DNA from: CBFHWU01 sp965659665
Lineage (GTDB): Bacteria; Bacteroidota; Bacteroidia; Flavobacteriales; Flavobacteriaceae
Direction: 5' to 3'
Assembly: GCA_965659665.1 (NCBI GenBank)
Contig: CBFHWU010000027.1
Coordinates: 124,001-188,000 of the forward strand
DNA: 64,000 nucleotides
Under the pieces are notes generated by a model, which had not been told where the DNA came from, made no database searches, and saw only the letters and a program-made list of their open reading frames with translations. Both the position numbers and the translations under genes were made by a program. Of the stretch, positions 42,189 to 51,704 are shown in pieces. Each line of letters begins with the position of its first letter. The stretch's first letter is position 1.

Positions 42189-43484
42189 ATGTTAGAAGGG
42201 TTTGTAGAAGAGTTACAGTGGAGAGGTCTGATTCATGATATCATGCCAGAAACAGCAAATGAACTATCAAAATCATCTATGACTGGATATATTGGTTTTG
42301 ATCCTACAGCAGATTCACTACATATTGGAAGTTTGGTGCAAATTATGATTTTAATGCACTTTCAACGTGCAGGTCACAAACCTATCGCTTTGGTAGGAGG
42401 TGCAACGGGAATGATTGGTGATCCCTCAGGCAAATCTGCTGAACGAAACCTTTTAACTCCTGCTGCACTCAATCATAATATTCAATCCCTAAAGAATCAA
42501 TTAGCTCAATTTTTAGATTTCGAAAGTAGGGCATCCAATGCCGCTGAATTGGTGAATAATTATGATTGGATGCAGTCGTTTTCTCTCATAGATTTTATTC
42601 GAGATATTGGAAAACATCTCACCGTCAATTACATGATGGCTAAAGACTCTGTAAAAAAAAGATTAGGATCTGAATCTAAGGAAGGGATGTCATTCACAGA
42701 GTTTTCCTATCAACTCATTCAGGGATATGATTTCCTCCATCTTTATCAGCACCATAATTGTAAAATCCAAATGGGAGGGAGTGATCAGTGGGGTAATATC
42801 ACTACCGGAACGGAATTAATTCGCCGTAAAACAGGAGGTAAAGCTTATGCAATTACATGCCCTTTAATCACCAAATCAGATGGCACTAAATTTGGGAAAA
42901 CGGAAGGCGGAAACGTTTGGTTAGACAAATCCAAAACCTCACCCTACAAATTTTATCAATATTGGTTAAATGCGTCGGATGATGATGCTGAAAATTACAT
43001 CAAAATATTTACATTTTTATCGAAGGAAGAAATACAAGAGTTAGTTCTTGCTCATCACAAGGCCCCTCATTTACGAACACTCCAACACAAAATCGCTAAC
43101 GAAATTACTGCGATGGTACATTCTCAACTAGAAGTCGACCGTGCTATTCAGGCCTCTCAAATTCTTTTCGGAAAAGCTACTTCCAATGAATTAAAATCAT
43201 TAGATGAACAAACTTTTTTAGAGGTATTTGAAGGAGTTCCACAACAAATAATTCGACGGGCTGATTTACAGGCAGGAATAGATAGTATATTATTTTTATC
43301 TGATCAAACAGGATTTTTAAAATCAAAAGGGGAAGCTCGTAGGGCTCTGCAAGAAAATTCTATTTCCATAAATAAAGAAAAAATACATCTTGAATATCGC
43401 CTTTCAACCCAAGATTTGTTATGCGATCGTTATGTTCTTATTCAGCGAGGCAAAAAAAACTATTTCCTTGTTATTATTAGCTAA
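42189..43484 (+). CDS. tyrS: Tyrosyl-tRNA synthetase
   Basis: Class Ic synthetase charging tyrosine tRNA, 431 residues. Motifs: YIGFDPTADSLHIGSLVQI (HIGH site, near residue 43), GGATGMIGDPSGKS, the tyrosine-binding GYDFLHLYQ and QMGGSDQWGNI, the KMSKS-type LITKSDGTKFGKTEGG, and a C-terminal S4 RNA-binding domain (about 360-430). Its end overlaps the convergent LuxE-type gene by 8 bases. Confidence 0.97.
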   Translation: MLEGFVEELQWRGLIHDIMPETANELSKSSMTGYIGFDPTADSLHIGSLVQIMILMHFQRAGHKPIALVGGATGMIGDPSGKSAERNLLTPAALNHNIQSLKNQLAQFLDFESRASNAAELVNNYDWMQSFSLIDFIRDIGKHLTVNYMMAKDSVKKRLGSESKEGMSFTEFSYQLIQGYDFLHLYQHHNCKIQMGGSDQWGNITTGTELIRRKTGGKAYAITCPLITKSDGTKFGKTEGGNVWLDKSKTSPYKFYQYWLNASDDDAENYIKIFTFLSKEEIQELVLAHHKAPHLRTLQHKIANEITAMVHSQLEVDRAIQASQILFGKATSNELKSLDEQTFLEVFEGVPQQIIRRADLQAGIDSILFLSDQTGFLKSKGEARRALQENSISINKEKIHLEYRLSTQDLLCDRYVLIQRGKKNYFLVIIS

Positions 43485-44421
43485 CCATCAAATTACAACC
43501 TCTTATGTCAGCTTGGTCAAATCGACCTAAAACTTCAAAACGATTGTCATCAAATACTCGTCCGAGATCCTGAGTGGCTATAAAAGCACATGAGTTTCGG
43601 TTAGCCAAATCGATAATATTTAATCCGCCGGCCCCCGTCGTTTGTACATTTAAGGGATCATTAGTTTTTCGAATGAAAACTCTCGCCCATGGAGGAAGGC
43701 TAAAAATTCCATTTATGGCATAGGCTTGTGAAAGCAACTCCGTCATTCCGTATTCCGAATAAATATCGTTCACTCCCAATCCTTTTTTTAAAATGGTGTA
43801 AAGTTCCTCTTTGATCAATTCTTTACGTCTTCCTTTCATTCCTCCTGTTTCAATAATTTGGGTATGGATTAACTTTTGAGGAAATTGTTCAATAAAATCG
43901 AGCAGTGCATAAGAAACCCCCCACAAAAGAGTTTTTTGGTTTCTATTTTCAAGTGCTCTTAAAATATTGTTTAATTCTTCTAAATTAGATAAGTAAAAAC
44001 CGCTTTCCTCTTTGTCAGACATGACGATCAAATCATCAACCATATGAATTAATGATGATTCACCTTGTTCAAGGTAATTGGGAAGTAATCCTAAAATAAC
44101 ATAATCTGTAACATTGCCAAAAAAGTGAGAAAATCCGTTTCGAAAACTCCAAGAATACAAATCGATTTCCGTTACATAATGCACACTTTTTTTTCCTTCA
44201 GTACCGCTGCTTTTAAAAACATGATGGCATGGAGCATTAGAGCTTATGATTTTGTGCGTTTTATAAAATTCAATGGGTAAAAAAGGGATCTGGGTGACTG
44301 AGCTGATATCGCAGGCTTGAACATTAATCAAATCACAAAAGGATCGATATACGGAATTCTTTTCGAATTGAAATTTGAAAAGTGATAAAGCTTCCGATTC
44401 AAAATTTTTGTAATTTACCAT
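43477..44421 (-). CDS. LuxE-domain acyl-protein synthetase-like protein
   Basis: A 314-residue protein of the LuxE/acyl-CoA synthetase-like (ANL) superfamily: FLPIEFYKTHKIIS, the phosphate loop VFKSSGTEGKKSVHYV, the adenylate region DIYSEYGMTELLSQAY, and a C-terminal LGRVFDDNRFEVLGRFDQADIRGCN. It is short and without the Luciferase operon partners LuxC/LuxD. In Flavobacteriia it is usually labelled acyl transferase and lies alone, so the acyl substrate is unknown. Confidence 0.8.
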   Translation of the reverse strand: MVNYKNFESEALSLFKFQFEKNSVYRSFCDLINVQACDISSVTQIPFLPIEFYKTHKIISSNAPCHHVFKSSGTEGKKSVHYVTEIDLYSWSFRNGFSHFFGNVTDYVILGLLPNYLEQGESSLIHMVDDLIVMSDKEESGFYLSNLEELNNILRALENRNQKTLLWGVSYALLDFIEQFPQKLIHTQIIETGGMKGRRKELIKEELYTILKKGLGVNDIYSEYGMTELLSQAYAINGIFSLPPWARVFIRKTNDPLNVQTTGAGGLNIIDLANRNSCAFIATQDLGRVFDDNRFEVLGRFDQADIRGCNLMVS

Positions 44422-44533
44422 ATATTCAGTATCAAAAATAAGGAATCCCTAAGAAAGCGTTGACATAAAATCATTGTAAATTAAGTAAAACGAATTAAAT
44501 TTTATTTAATTTAGCTACCCATAAAACCTCAAA

Positions 44534-45214
44534 ATGAAAAAAAAACACACTCGGATTTTAATCGCAGATGACGAACCTGATATTTTAGAAATCTTAAGTT
44601 ATAATCTTATTGCTGAGGGGTATCAAGTTAGTACAGCAAAAAATGGACTAGAGGTCCTAAACAAAATGAATAAGCCTTATCCACATCTGTTAATTCTCGA
44701 TGTAATGATGCCCGAAATGGATGGCATTGAAACTTGTGAACGCTTACGTAAAAACCCTGAACTCAATGATCTCATTATAGTTTTTTTAACAGCGAGAAAC
44801 GAAGATTACTCCCAAGTCGCGGGGTTAGAAGCTGGAGCTGATGATTATATTTCAAAGCCCGTAAAACCAAAAGTGCTTCTAAGCAAAATCAAAGCTTTGT
44901 TAAGACGTTTTAAATCAAATGAAGTGGACCAAATTATTGTGGCAGGAGATTTGATCATCAATCGCGAAAAATATAAAATATCTTATCATGGAAATGAGTT
45001 TTTTTTACCAAGAAAAGAATTTGAGCTTTTATCTTTATTAGCTTCCAAACCTGATAAAGTTTTTCAGCGCGAGGAAATTTTAAATGTTGTTTGGGGTAAT
45101 GAAGTTATTGTTGGCGGACGTACTATAGATGTTCATATTCGAAAACTTCGTGAAAAAATAGGAGATCAACATTTTAAAACAGTTAAAGGGGTTGGGTATA
45201 AATTTGTTTGCTAA
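44534..45214 (+). CDS. OmpR/PhoB-type response regulator
   Basis: Two-component regulator of 226 residues: receiver domain (1-120; acidic pocket IADDEPD, phosphorylated Asp56 in LLILDVMMPEMDG, Lys in YISKPVKP) and a winged-helix output domain (about 130-226; NREKYKISYHGN, EFELLSLLASKPDKVFQREEIL and GGRTIDVHIRKLREKI). It overlaps the histidine kinase gene that follows by 7 bases. The pair resembles PhoB-PhoR in order and architecture, but phosphate control is not shown. Confidence 0.93.
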   Translation: MKKKHTRILIADDEPDILEILSYNLIAEGYQVSTAKNGLEVLNKMNKPYPHLLILDVMMPEMDGIETCERLRKNPELNDLIIVFLTARNEDYSQVAGLEAGADDYISKPVKPKVLLSKIKALLRRFKSNEVDQIIVAGDLIINREKYKISYHGNEFFLPRKEFELLSLLASKPDKVFQREEILNVVWGNEVIVGGRTIDVHIRKLREKIGDQHFKTVKGVGYKFVC

Positions 45215-46296
45215 AATTTATTTCTTTGAAAACGTATAAACTACATCGCTTTTCTCTTGTTTTTTCATGTGTAATTTCCCTTTTTTTTCTTGTCTTAAAT
45301 GTGTATTTTCTTTTTTATCACAAATCTAACGTTTCATTTACTCCCAAAAATGGACTACTCTTATTCCTTTTCACTTTAGTAGTTTTTATTATTTTTTATG
45401 TTTTGGGTGATTTTTTCTTGAACCGTTTTGTTTTCTTTAAATTCAAATACTTGATGGAAGAGTTTTCAATTCAAAACAATAATTTTTTATCAGATAATAT
45501 CCTATTGTCAGATATGGAAACATTAATTGATGAGGTACGAAAATTGGCAAGCGATCGAAAGTCAGAAATGGATTTTTTAAAACTTCAAGAAATGTACAGA
45601 AGAGAATTTTTAGGAAATGTGTCTCACGAGCTCAAAACCCCTTTGTTTACCATTCAAGGATATATTTTGACCTTATTAGAAGGAGCAATTGATGATAAAA
45701 TGGTCTTAAAAAAATACCTTACAAGAGCTAATAAAGGAGTAGATCGACTAACATATATTATTAAGGATTTAGATGTTATTACTCAATTAGAATTGGGTGA
45801 GACCACCTTGGATTATACTAATTTTGATATTGTTTCATTAATAAAAAATGTAATTGATATGATTGAAATGAGGGCTCAGAAATCTAGTATTAGTTTAGAA
45901 TTTGATCACAAAAAAGATGTACCAATTATGGTATGTGCTGATGAAGACAAAATTCAACAGGTGATTACTAATTTATTAATCAATTCGATAAAGTACGGAA
46001 AGAAAAAGGGTACAACTGAAATTAGTGTTCATCATTACAAAAATGACCAAATAATTGTTAGAATAGCTGATAATGGCGAGGGAATTAGCTCGGAACATTT
46101 ACCTCGTTTATTCGAACGATTTTATCGTGTTGATAAAAGCGGAAACCGAAAACAAGGAGGATCAGGCATTGGATTATCTATCGTGAAACATATTATAGAA
46201 GCACATCAACAAAAAATATTTGTGGAGAGTGAACTTGAAATAGGATCAGAATTTTCTTTTACACTTAAAAAACCATCAAAAGAAAGAGAGATATAA
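45208..46296 (+). CDS. PhoR-like sensor histidine kinase
   Basis: Partner kinase of the preceding regulator, 362 residues: two membrane segments (about 13-35 and 46-70), a short linker, the dimerisation helix with the His of FLGNVSHELKTPLFTIQGY, and the ATPase domain (ITNLLINSIKYGKK, IADNGEGISSEHLPRLFERFYRVD, GSGIGLSIVKHIIEAHQQ). No ATG begins the frame: the start is TTG at 45208 (overlapping the regulator stop) or TTG at 45226. Confidence 0.9.
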   Translation: MLKFISLKTYKLHRFSLVFSCVISLFFLVLNVYFLFYHKSNVSFTPKNGLLLFLFTLVVFIIFYVLGDFFLNRFVFFKFKYLMEEFSIQNNNFLSDNILLSDMETLIDEVRKLASDRKSEMDFLKLQEMYRREFLGNVSHELKTPLFTIQGYILTLLEGAIDDKMVLKKYLTRANKGVDRLTYIIKDLDVITQLELGETTLDYTNFDIVSLIKNVIDMIEMRAQKSSISLEFDHKKDVPIMVCADEDKIQQVITNLLINSIKYGKKKGTTEISVHHYKNDQIIVRIADNGEGISSEHLPRLFERFYRVDKSGNRKQGGSGIGLSIVKHIIEAHQQKIFVESELEIGSEFSFTLKKPSKEREI

Positions 46297-46318
46297 TTTT
46301 ATTAGATCACGTTGAGTT

Positions 46319-46996
46319 TTGGGAAGTAAAAATAAATTAAAACGGTTTCGCGAAAACGAAACTTTTGCAAATGTTATTCAACCCTCTCGCATTGAACTGC
46401 AAGAGGGAAAATTTGTTCATAAAGGAAAATGGAATAAGTTTTTTAATAATAGTCATCCAATTGTTCTTGAATTGGGCTGTGGAAAGGGGGAATATTCGGT
46501 GGCATTGGCACAATCAAATCCAAGTAAAAATTTTATTGGGATCGATATAAAAGGGGCACGCTTTTGGAGAGGTGCTAAAACAGCGCTTGAAGGTAAACTG
46601 TTGAATGTTGCATTTGTTCGAACACAAATTGAATTGATTTCCCATGTTTTTGACCCACTAGAAGTTTCTGAAATATGGATTACCTTTCCAGACCCACAGC
46701 GTAAATACGCTCGAACAAAACATCGACTAACCCACCCCGATTTTCTGAGTAAATACCAGCAGATTATACAAACTGATGGAATCATTCATTTGAAAACCGA
46801 TAGTTCTTTTCTTCATGGGTATACTTTAGGAATATTACAAGGAATGGGTATTGAACCACTGATGGCTCATCATGACATCTACAAATATGTTCACGCACCA
46901 AAAGAGGTAATTTCAATTCAAACTTTCTATGAATCCCAATATTTGAAACAACAGAAACCGATTACCTATCTTAAATTTAGATTTCCTGATGATTGA
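46319..46996 (+). CDS. trmB: tRNA (guanosine(46)-N7)-methyltransferase
   Basis: SAM-dependent enzyme making m7G46 in tRNA. The 225-residue protein starts at TTG (GSKNKLKRFREN matches the family N-terminus), which decides the start over later codons. Motifs include HPIVLELGCGKGEYSVAL (SAM site, residues 47-63), FIGIDIKGARFWRGA and WITFPDPQRKYARTKHRLTHPDFL. It overlaps the following gene by 8 bases. Confidence 0.94.
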   Translation: MGSKNKLKRFRENETFANVIQPSRIELQEGKFVHKGKWNKFFNNSHPIVLELGCGKGEYSVALAQSNPSKNFIGIDIKGARFWRGAKTALEGKLLNVAFVRTQIELISHVFDPLEVSEIWITFPDPQRKYARTKHRLTHPDFLSKYQQIIQTDGIIHLKTDSSFLHGYTLGILQGMGIEPLMAHHDIYKYVHAPKEVISIQTFYESQYLKQQKPITYLKFRFPDD

Positions 46997-47324
46997 ATCG
47001 AATTTTTTTTCTCGCGTTTACGAAGTTGTTCGTTTTATTCCTTGGGGTAGAGTAACCAGTTATGGCGCTATTGCACAGTATTTAGGAGCTGCACGTTCAG
47101 CTCGAATGGTAGGTTGGGCAATGAATGCTTCACATGCTATGGAAGATGTACCCGCTCATCGAGTGGTAAATCGAAAAGGAGTACTGACTGGGAAGCACCA
47201 TTTTGGTGGAACCTCTCTAATGCAACAACTTCTCGAAAATGAAGGGATTAAAGTAATTGATGATCAAATAATGAAATTTGATCAAATTTTTTGGGATCCA
47301 AATATTGAATTAAATCCTAACTAA
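46989..47324 (+). CDS. Alkyltransferase-like protein (ATL), Cys-to-Ala variant of MGMT
   Basis: A 111-residue homologue of the DNA-binding half of O6-alkylguanine-DNA alkyltransferase. The helix-turn-helix and Arg finger are present (PWGRVTSYGAIAQYLGAARSARMVGWAMN). The active site PCHRV is replaced by PAHRVV at about residue 54, so it cannot take up an alkyl group. ATL proteins instead bind alkylguanine and pass it to nucleotide excision repair. Starts within the trmB end. Confidence 0.9.
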   Translation: MIESNFFSRVYEVVRFIPWGRVTSYGAIAQYLGAARSARMVGWAMNASHAMEDVPAHRVVNRKGVLTGKHHFGGTSLMQQLLENEGIKVIDDQIMKFDQIFWDPNIELNPN

Positions 47325-47331
47325 GAACCTT

Positions 47332-47339
47332 ATATTTGT
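47332..47339 (+). promoter_or_regulatory. -7 box for mrp
   Basis: TATATTTG, matching TAnnTTTG, 24 bases before the mrp start. A TTG lies 23 bases upstream of the box at 47306-47308. Confidence 0.55.
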
Positions 47340-47363
47340 ATTTTATAATTCCTTCAATAAATC

Positions 47364-48509
47364 ATGAAACTTACTCGACAATTAATTTCTTCATCGTTAT
47401 TAAAGATAACCTTACCAGGAGAAGGAAAACCAGTAGCCAGTGCGATTACCAATATTAATATTTTTGGTCAAGAGATTGTTCTCGACATTACTATTTCCAA
47501 TCCTACTCTTCAAGCCCGAAAAAAAGTGGAATCCGAAATTAAAAATACGCTTATTAAAGCTTTTGGAGATGACCTCACAGTGGTCGTCAATATTTTAGTG
47601 GAGGCACCCAAAGAATCTAGTCCAAATATGATTAAAGGAAAAGCTATTCCCGGAATTCAACATATTGTTGCCATTGCTTCGGGCAAAGGAGGGGTTGGAA
47701 AATCTACGGTTACTGCTAACCTTGCCATTTCCTTGGTGAACATGGGGTTTAAAGTGGGAATTTTAGATGCAGACATATACGGCCCTTCGATTCCAATAAT
47801 GTTTGATGTGAGCCATGAAAAACCCCTTGCTGTGAATGTTGATGGTAAGTCCAAAATGCAACCCGTCGAAAATTATGGAGTAAAAATTTTATCTATCGGT
47901 TTTTTTACACAACCAGACCAAGCTGTGATTTGGCGAGGTCCAATGGCTGCCAAGGCCTTAAACCAAATGATTTTTGATGCGAATTGGGGAACTTTAGATT
48001 TTTTATTAATTGATCTTCCACCAGGAACAGGAGATATTCATTTGAGTATTATGCAATCTTTACCCATTACGGGTTCTGTTATAGTTAGCACTCCTCAAGC
48101 GGTAGCTTTGGCTGATGCAAAAAAAGGAGTAGCTATGTTTCGTCAACAGAATATAGATGTTCCTGTGCTGGGTGTGGTTGAAAATATGGCCTATTTCTCT
48201 CCAAATGAACTCCCTGACAATAAATATTATATCTTTGGAAAATCAGGAGCTAAATATTTAGCTCAGGATTTAGATATTCCTTTTTTGGGGGAACTTCCGC
48301 TAGTTCAGAGTATTCGTGAGGCAGGCGATGTTGGCCGACCTGCAGCGTTGCAGACAGATAATAAAGTAGTTCAATCGTATAGAAAATTAACCCAAGAAAT
48401 GGTGTCAGAATTGGTAAAAAGAAATCAAAATTTACCCCCTACTGATGCTATAAAAATAACAACCATGGCAGGATGTTCTGCTGTAAATAATAAAAATGAT
48501 CGATCTTAA
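47364..48509 (+). CDS. mrp: Mrp/NBP35-type iron-sulfur carrier ATPase
   Basis: P-loop ATPase that binds and delivers iron-sulfur clusters, 381 residues. An N-terminal MIP18-like domain (about 1-85) is followed by the Mrp domain: IASGKGGVGKSTVTANLAIS (about residues 106-126), the Walker B-like LIDLPPGTGDIHLSI, VLGVVENMAYFS and a C-terminal PLVQSIREAGDVGRPAAL. The CxxC cluster-binding pair is not clear near the end, where only one or two Cys remain. It overlaps nifU-like by 14 bases. Confidence 0.92.
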   Translation: MKLTRQLISSSLLKITLPGEGKPVASAITNINIFGQEIVLDITISNPTLQARKKVESEIKNTLIKAFGDDLTVVVNILVEAPKESSPNMIKGKAIPGIQHIVAIASGKGGVGKSTVTANLAISLVNMGFKVGILDADIYGPSIPIMFDVSHEKPLAVNVDGKSKMQPVENYGVKILSIGFFTQPDQAVIWRGPMAAKALNQMIFDANWGTLDFLLIDLPPGTGDIHLSIMQSLPITGSVIVSTPQAVALADAKKGVAMFRQQNIDVPVLGVVENMAYFSPNELPDNKYYIFGKSGAKYLAQDLDIPFLGELPLVQSIREAGDVGRPAALQTDNKVVQSYRKLTQEMVSELVKRNQNLPPTDAIKITTMAGCSAVNNKNDRS

Positions 48510-48726
48510 AGAACAAGTTGTAAAAGCTTTAGAGGAAATACGTCCTTTTTTGCGATCTGATGGTGGAGATATTACGCTAATTTCAATCGAACAAGACACT
48601 GTTACGGTCAAGCTGGAAGGAAACTGCGTGGGTTGCTCAGTGAATCAAATGACCCTCAAATTGGGAGTAGAAACAACGATTAAAAAATACGCTCCTCAAA
48701 TAAAAAGTGTTATCAAAATAGACTAG
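48496..48726 (+). CDS. NifU C-terminal-type iron-sulfur scaffold
   Basis: A 76-residue protein consisting of the NifU/Nfu domain: MIDLKEQVVKALEEIRPFLRSDGGDI and the cluster-binding CVGC in EGNCVGCSVNQMTLK. It probably holds a [4Fe-4S] cluster and passes it to targets, with Mrp as partner encoded in the preceding overlapping gene. Confidence 0.92.
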   Translation: MIDLKEQVVKALEEIRPFLRSDGGDITLISIEQDTVTVKLEGNCVGCSVNQMTLKLGVETTIKKYAPQIKSVIKID

Positions 48727-48793
48727 ATTCAAAAAAATTTGTTTCCCATCATTTAACGGGCCATTACATCTATTTAGAAGGTATTAATCCTTC

Positions 48794-48820
48794 AAGAATA
48801 TTTAATTCTTACTATTTTTT
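48794..48820 (+). terminator. Possible terminator after the nifU-like gene
   Basis: AAGAAT and ATTCTT form a 6-bp stem with a 5-base loop, followed by ACTA and a run of T. The stem is weak, but it lies between the convergent nifU-like and GH13 genes. Confidence 0.4.
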
Positions 48821-48823
48821 TTG

Positions 48824-51691
48824 TTAGGGAATGACTACTCTTACAAGAGTATATTGATGGCTTTTTGGGTTGTGTAAGACAATGAAGTATAATCCAGAGC
48901 TTTCAGGAGAATTTATTCTTAATACTTTTTCTTTTTGATGTATTCCTTTTTTTAGTTCAACGCCACTTACATTGTATAACTTCCATGCTAAAGAATACTC
49001 TGAGGATATGCCTACGTCGATTAGAATGTGTTCTTTTGCAGGATTTTCCACTAATTGAATGTGGTTACCTAAAGAGTTATCTTTGGTGGACAATGAGGCT
49101 TCTTGATTGCCATAAATTATATACTCTCCAGGATCAAGAGTAATTGTTTGAGTCGTGCTGCTCACATTGATAGTACCATCATTCATCAAATTGTACCATG
49201 TTCCTGTGTGAGGAAAATCAGCGAGTACAGCCTGTTGAACCACATCAAAGTTGGCTAAAATGATGACATTTTTGAGTTCGTTGATTAATAATTCATCATC
49301 CCAAATATAAATACGTTGTAATAAATTATTGTTATTGTAAGGACTGATGGTTGAGTTGGCCCTAAAAACAGTATTGTTTTTTTTAAGTTCAATGATTTTG
49401 TTCCAATCATTATAAATTTGACTTCTTAAAGCTTGATTTAACCAATTATTTACCCATTGTGGTTGAGGTTTAGTGTCGAGCTTACAACCATCATTGTCAT
49501 AGGTTCCATCCGAACAGGTGAAAATAGAATTTTCCATACCTAATTCACCAAAATGCCAAATCATTTTTGGCCCTGGAATTAATAAACTTACCGCCCCTAA
49601 AGCGGACATTCGTGATAACCCAATGTTCAAATCACTTACATTGTGACTAGATTGGGAGCTATTACCATAATTGATTGTTTTAAACATTATCCGTTCCTCA
49701 TCATGACTTTCGTAATAACCGATTAAACGTTTACCATTAAAACCTCTGCTTTCGGATTTCATACGAGAAATTGATGCATTTGTTCCAAACCCCATTGCTA
49801 ACTGACTGTAGGGATCCGTCATCTTACCCCAAAGCATGATTCCTTTGTTTTCATCAAGTCGATAATCTGCCCATTCTTTTTCTTCGATATCTTCCCCTAG
49901 ATGTTCAAAAATAACATAGTGATCAGCATCTAAAGACCAACTGTAATCCGCATATTCTTTTAATATAGCCACTCGATCAGCTTGATAGGAGTTGGTACAG
50001 CCTGTATCAGTTGAGCTACAATTTTGTGTAAATCCCTTCGTTAAATCCCAACGAAATCCATCAATTTTAAATTCTTCAATCCAATGTTTAATGACTCTTT
50101 TGGTGTAGGTTTGAGTAAGTTCTTGTTGGTGATTAAAATCTGAGCCAACGTTGTAGCTATGTTTTGGGGTAGAATTAAAATATGGATTTTCTGATGAAGG
50201 CTCTCCCCATCCGTCGTTATCGCTATCGGTCATCCACATCCGTACTCCGGGAGCACGACCAAAGGCGTGATTTAAGGCAAGGTCTAGAATCACAGCAATA
50301 CCATTTTGATGAAATACATCCACCAGTTCTTTTAGTTTATCAGGAGTTCCATAAAATTTATCCAAAGCCAAATGAAAGGCAGTATTATAACCCCAACTTT
50401 CATTCCCCTCAAACTCCATCACTGGCATAAGTTGAATAGCATTGATTCCTAATTCTTTAAAGTAGTTCACTCGATTAATCAGATCTTGAAAGGTTCTATT
50501 TTCATCAAAATCACGAACTAAAACTTCATAAATAACCAAATTTTCTTGATCAGGTTTTTGAAAATTTTGAATTTGCCACTGGTAAGCAGCTTGAGCTGTT
50601 TGCAATAAGGTTACTTCACGATCTTGACCTTCAGGATAAGCAGGAATATTAGGATAGGAATTATCGGAAATATAATAGTCATCAAAAGGGGAGAGAACCA
50701 AAGTAGAGTAGGGATCGGCTGTTTTTATCACATAAGGCGAATCAGAAACGGGATCACTGTCATAAACCCAGTATTGATAATGATACGTTTCTTGCGGAAT
50801 TAGGTTGGTTAATTCCAACCAAAAATAACTACTATCAGGGTCTTTATTCATTAAATAAGTAGCAGTAGGATTGTAATTATTAAAACTGCCCGCTACATAA
50901 ACAAAGTCTTTTTCAGGGGCATTTAGGATTAGGGTAGCTTTTGAATTATCATCGGGATCGTAGTGTATTCCGTCTTGAAGTGCTTGAGGCATCGATTGTA
51001 CATTAATTGATGGAGCTACAATGACTTCTAAGCTCGAATCCCCAGAATCTGACTGACCAAAAGGAGTTCCGACAATTTTTAAGGTTCCACTTTGCGTGAT
51101 ATTGGTGAGGGTATAATTATAGTTCGGATAGCCTTGTCCTGAAGTAATGAGTGTGTTATTATAATAGACATTAAAATCGCCAACTTGAGTACTTCCTGCC
51201 GTACTCATATTGGCGGAAATATTTAAACTACCTCCCGAAGAGACTACTACAGTGCTAAACGAAGGTGTGTTTATGGAAATTTGAACTTTTCCAACATAAT
51301 GTAAATAGTCTTGTGTTTTTTTGTCGCCAGAACCATCTTTAGCTTTTACTAAAAGCCCCATTTGACTGATGTTTGTATCGTTAAAAAACACGGATGGAAT
51401 AAAGCTTATGGAATACGAGCCATCTCCATTGTGGGTCATTTTTTGTAATTCGTTTGAATTATCCCAAGTACCATTATTGGGCGCATCTCCTTCTTGTGTT
51501 CCATTTTTAAAATACCATGCCCATAAATAAAGATCATCGATTCCCCATTGCGCTGGATTGATATTGGAAACCGTAAGGGTTATTGTTTCAGTCTCTAGAA
51601 ATGTTGTAGGATAGACGGAGAATGTTGCATTTTGAGTTTGGGCAATTAAACCTGAACAACATAAGCCAAAAAATAAGATATAGGGTTTCAT
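48824..51691 (-). CDS. Secreted GH13 alpha-amylase-type enzyme with type IX sorting domain
   Basis: A 955-residue enzyme for starch-like alpha-glucans. After a signal peptide (MKPYILFFGLCCSGLIAQ) come an N-terminal all-beta region (20-250), a CBM48-like E-set module (NAPEKDFVYVAGSFNNYNP, about 255-340) and the GH13 barrel (about 380-790): NQLMPVMEF-type, GIAVILDLALNHAFG, FKIDGFRWDLTKGF (nucleophile Asp), FEHLGEDI (acid) and YYESHDEERI (third Asp). The last 80 residues are a type IX sorting domain (KLYNVSGVELKKGI, SSGLYFIVL), so it is exported to the surface. Last gene of the susCDE operon. Confidence 0.93.
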   Translation of the reverse strand: MKPYILFFGLCCSGLIAQTQNATFSVYPTTFLETETITLTVSNINPAQWGIDDLYLWAWYFKNGTQEGDAPNNGTWDNSNELQKMTHNGDGSYSISFIPSVFFNDTNISQMGLLVKAKDGSGDKKTQDYLHYVGKVQISINTPSFSTVVVSSGGSLNISANMSTAGSTQVGDFNVYYNNTLITSGQGYPNYNYTLTNITQSGTLKIVGTPFGQSDSGDSSLEVIVAPSINVQSMPQALQDGIHYDPDDNSKATLILNAPEKDFVYVAGSFNNYNPTATYLMNKDPDSSYFWLELTNLIPQETYHYQYWVYDSDPVSDSPYVIKTADPYSTLVLSPFDDYYISDNSYPNIPAYPEGQDREVTLLQTAQAAYQWQIQNFQKPDQENLVIYEVLVRDFDENRTFQDLINRVNYFKELGINAIQLMPVMEFEGNESWGYNTAFHLALDKFYGTPDKLKELVDVFHQNGIAVILDLALNHAFGRAPGVRMWMTDSDNDGWGEPSSENPYFNSTPKHSYNVGSDFNHQQELTQTYTKRVIKHWIEEFKIDGFRWDLTKGFTQNCSSTDTGCTNSYQADRVAILKEYADYSWSLDADHYVIFEHLGEDIEEKEWADYRLDENKGIMLWGKMTDPYSQLAMGFGTNASISRMKSESRGFNGKRLIGYYESHDEERIMFKTINYGNSSQSSHNVSDLNIGLSRMSALGAVSLLIPGPKMIWHFGELGMENSIFTCSDGTYDNDGCKLDTKPQPQWVNNWLNQALRSQIYNDWNKIIELKKNNTVFRANSTISPYNNNNLLQRIYIWDDELLINELKNVIILANFDVVQQAVLADFPHTGTWYNLMNDGTINVSSTTQTITLDPGEYIIYGNQEASLSTKDNSLGNHIQLVENPAKEHILIDVGISSEYSLAWKLYNVSGVELKKGIHQKEKVLRINSPESSGLYFIVLHNPKSHQYTLVRVVIP

Positions 51692-51704
51692 AAAATAATA
51701 ATAT

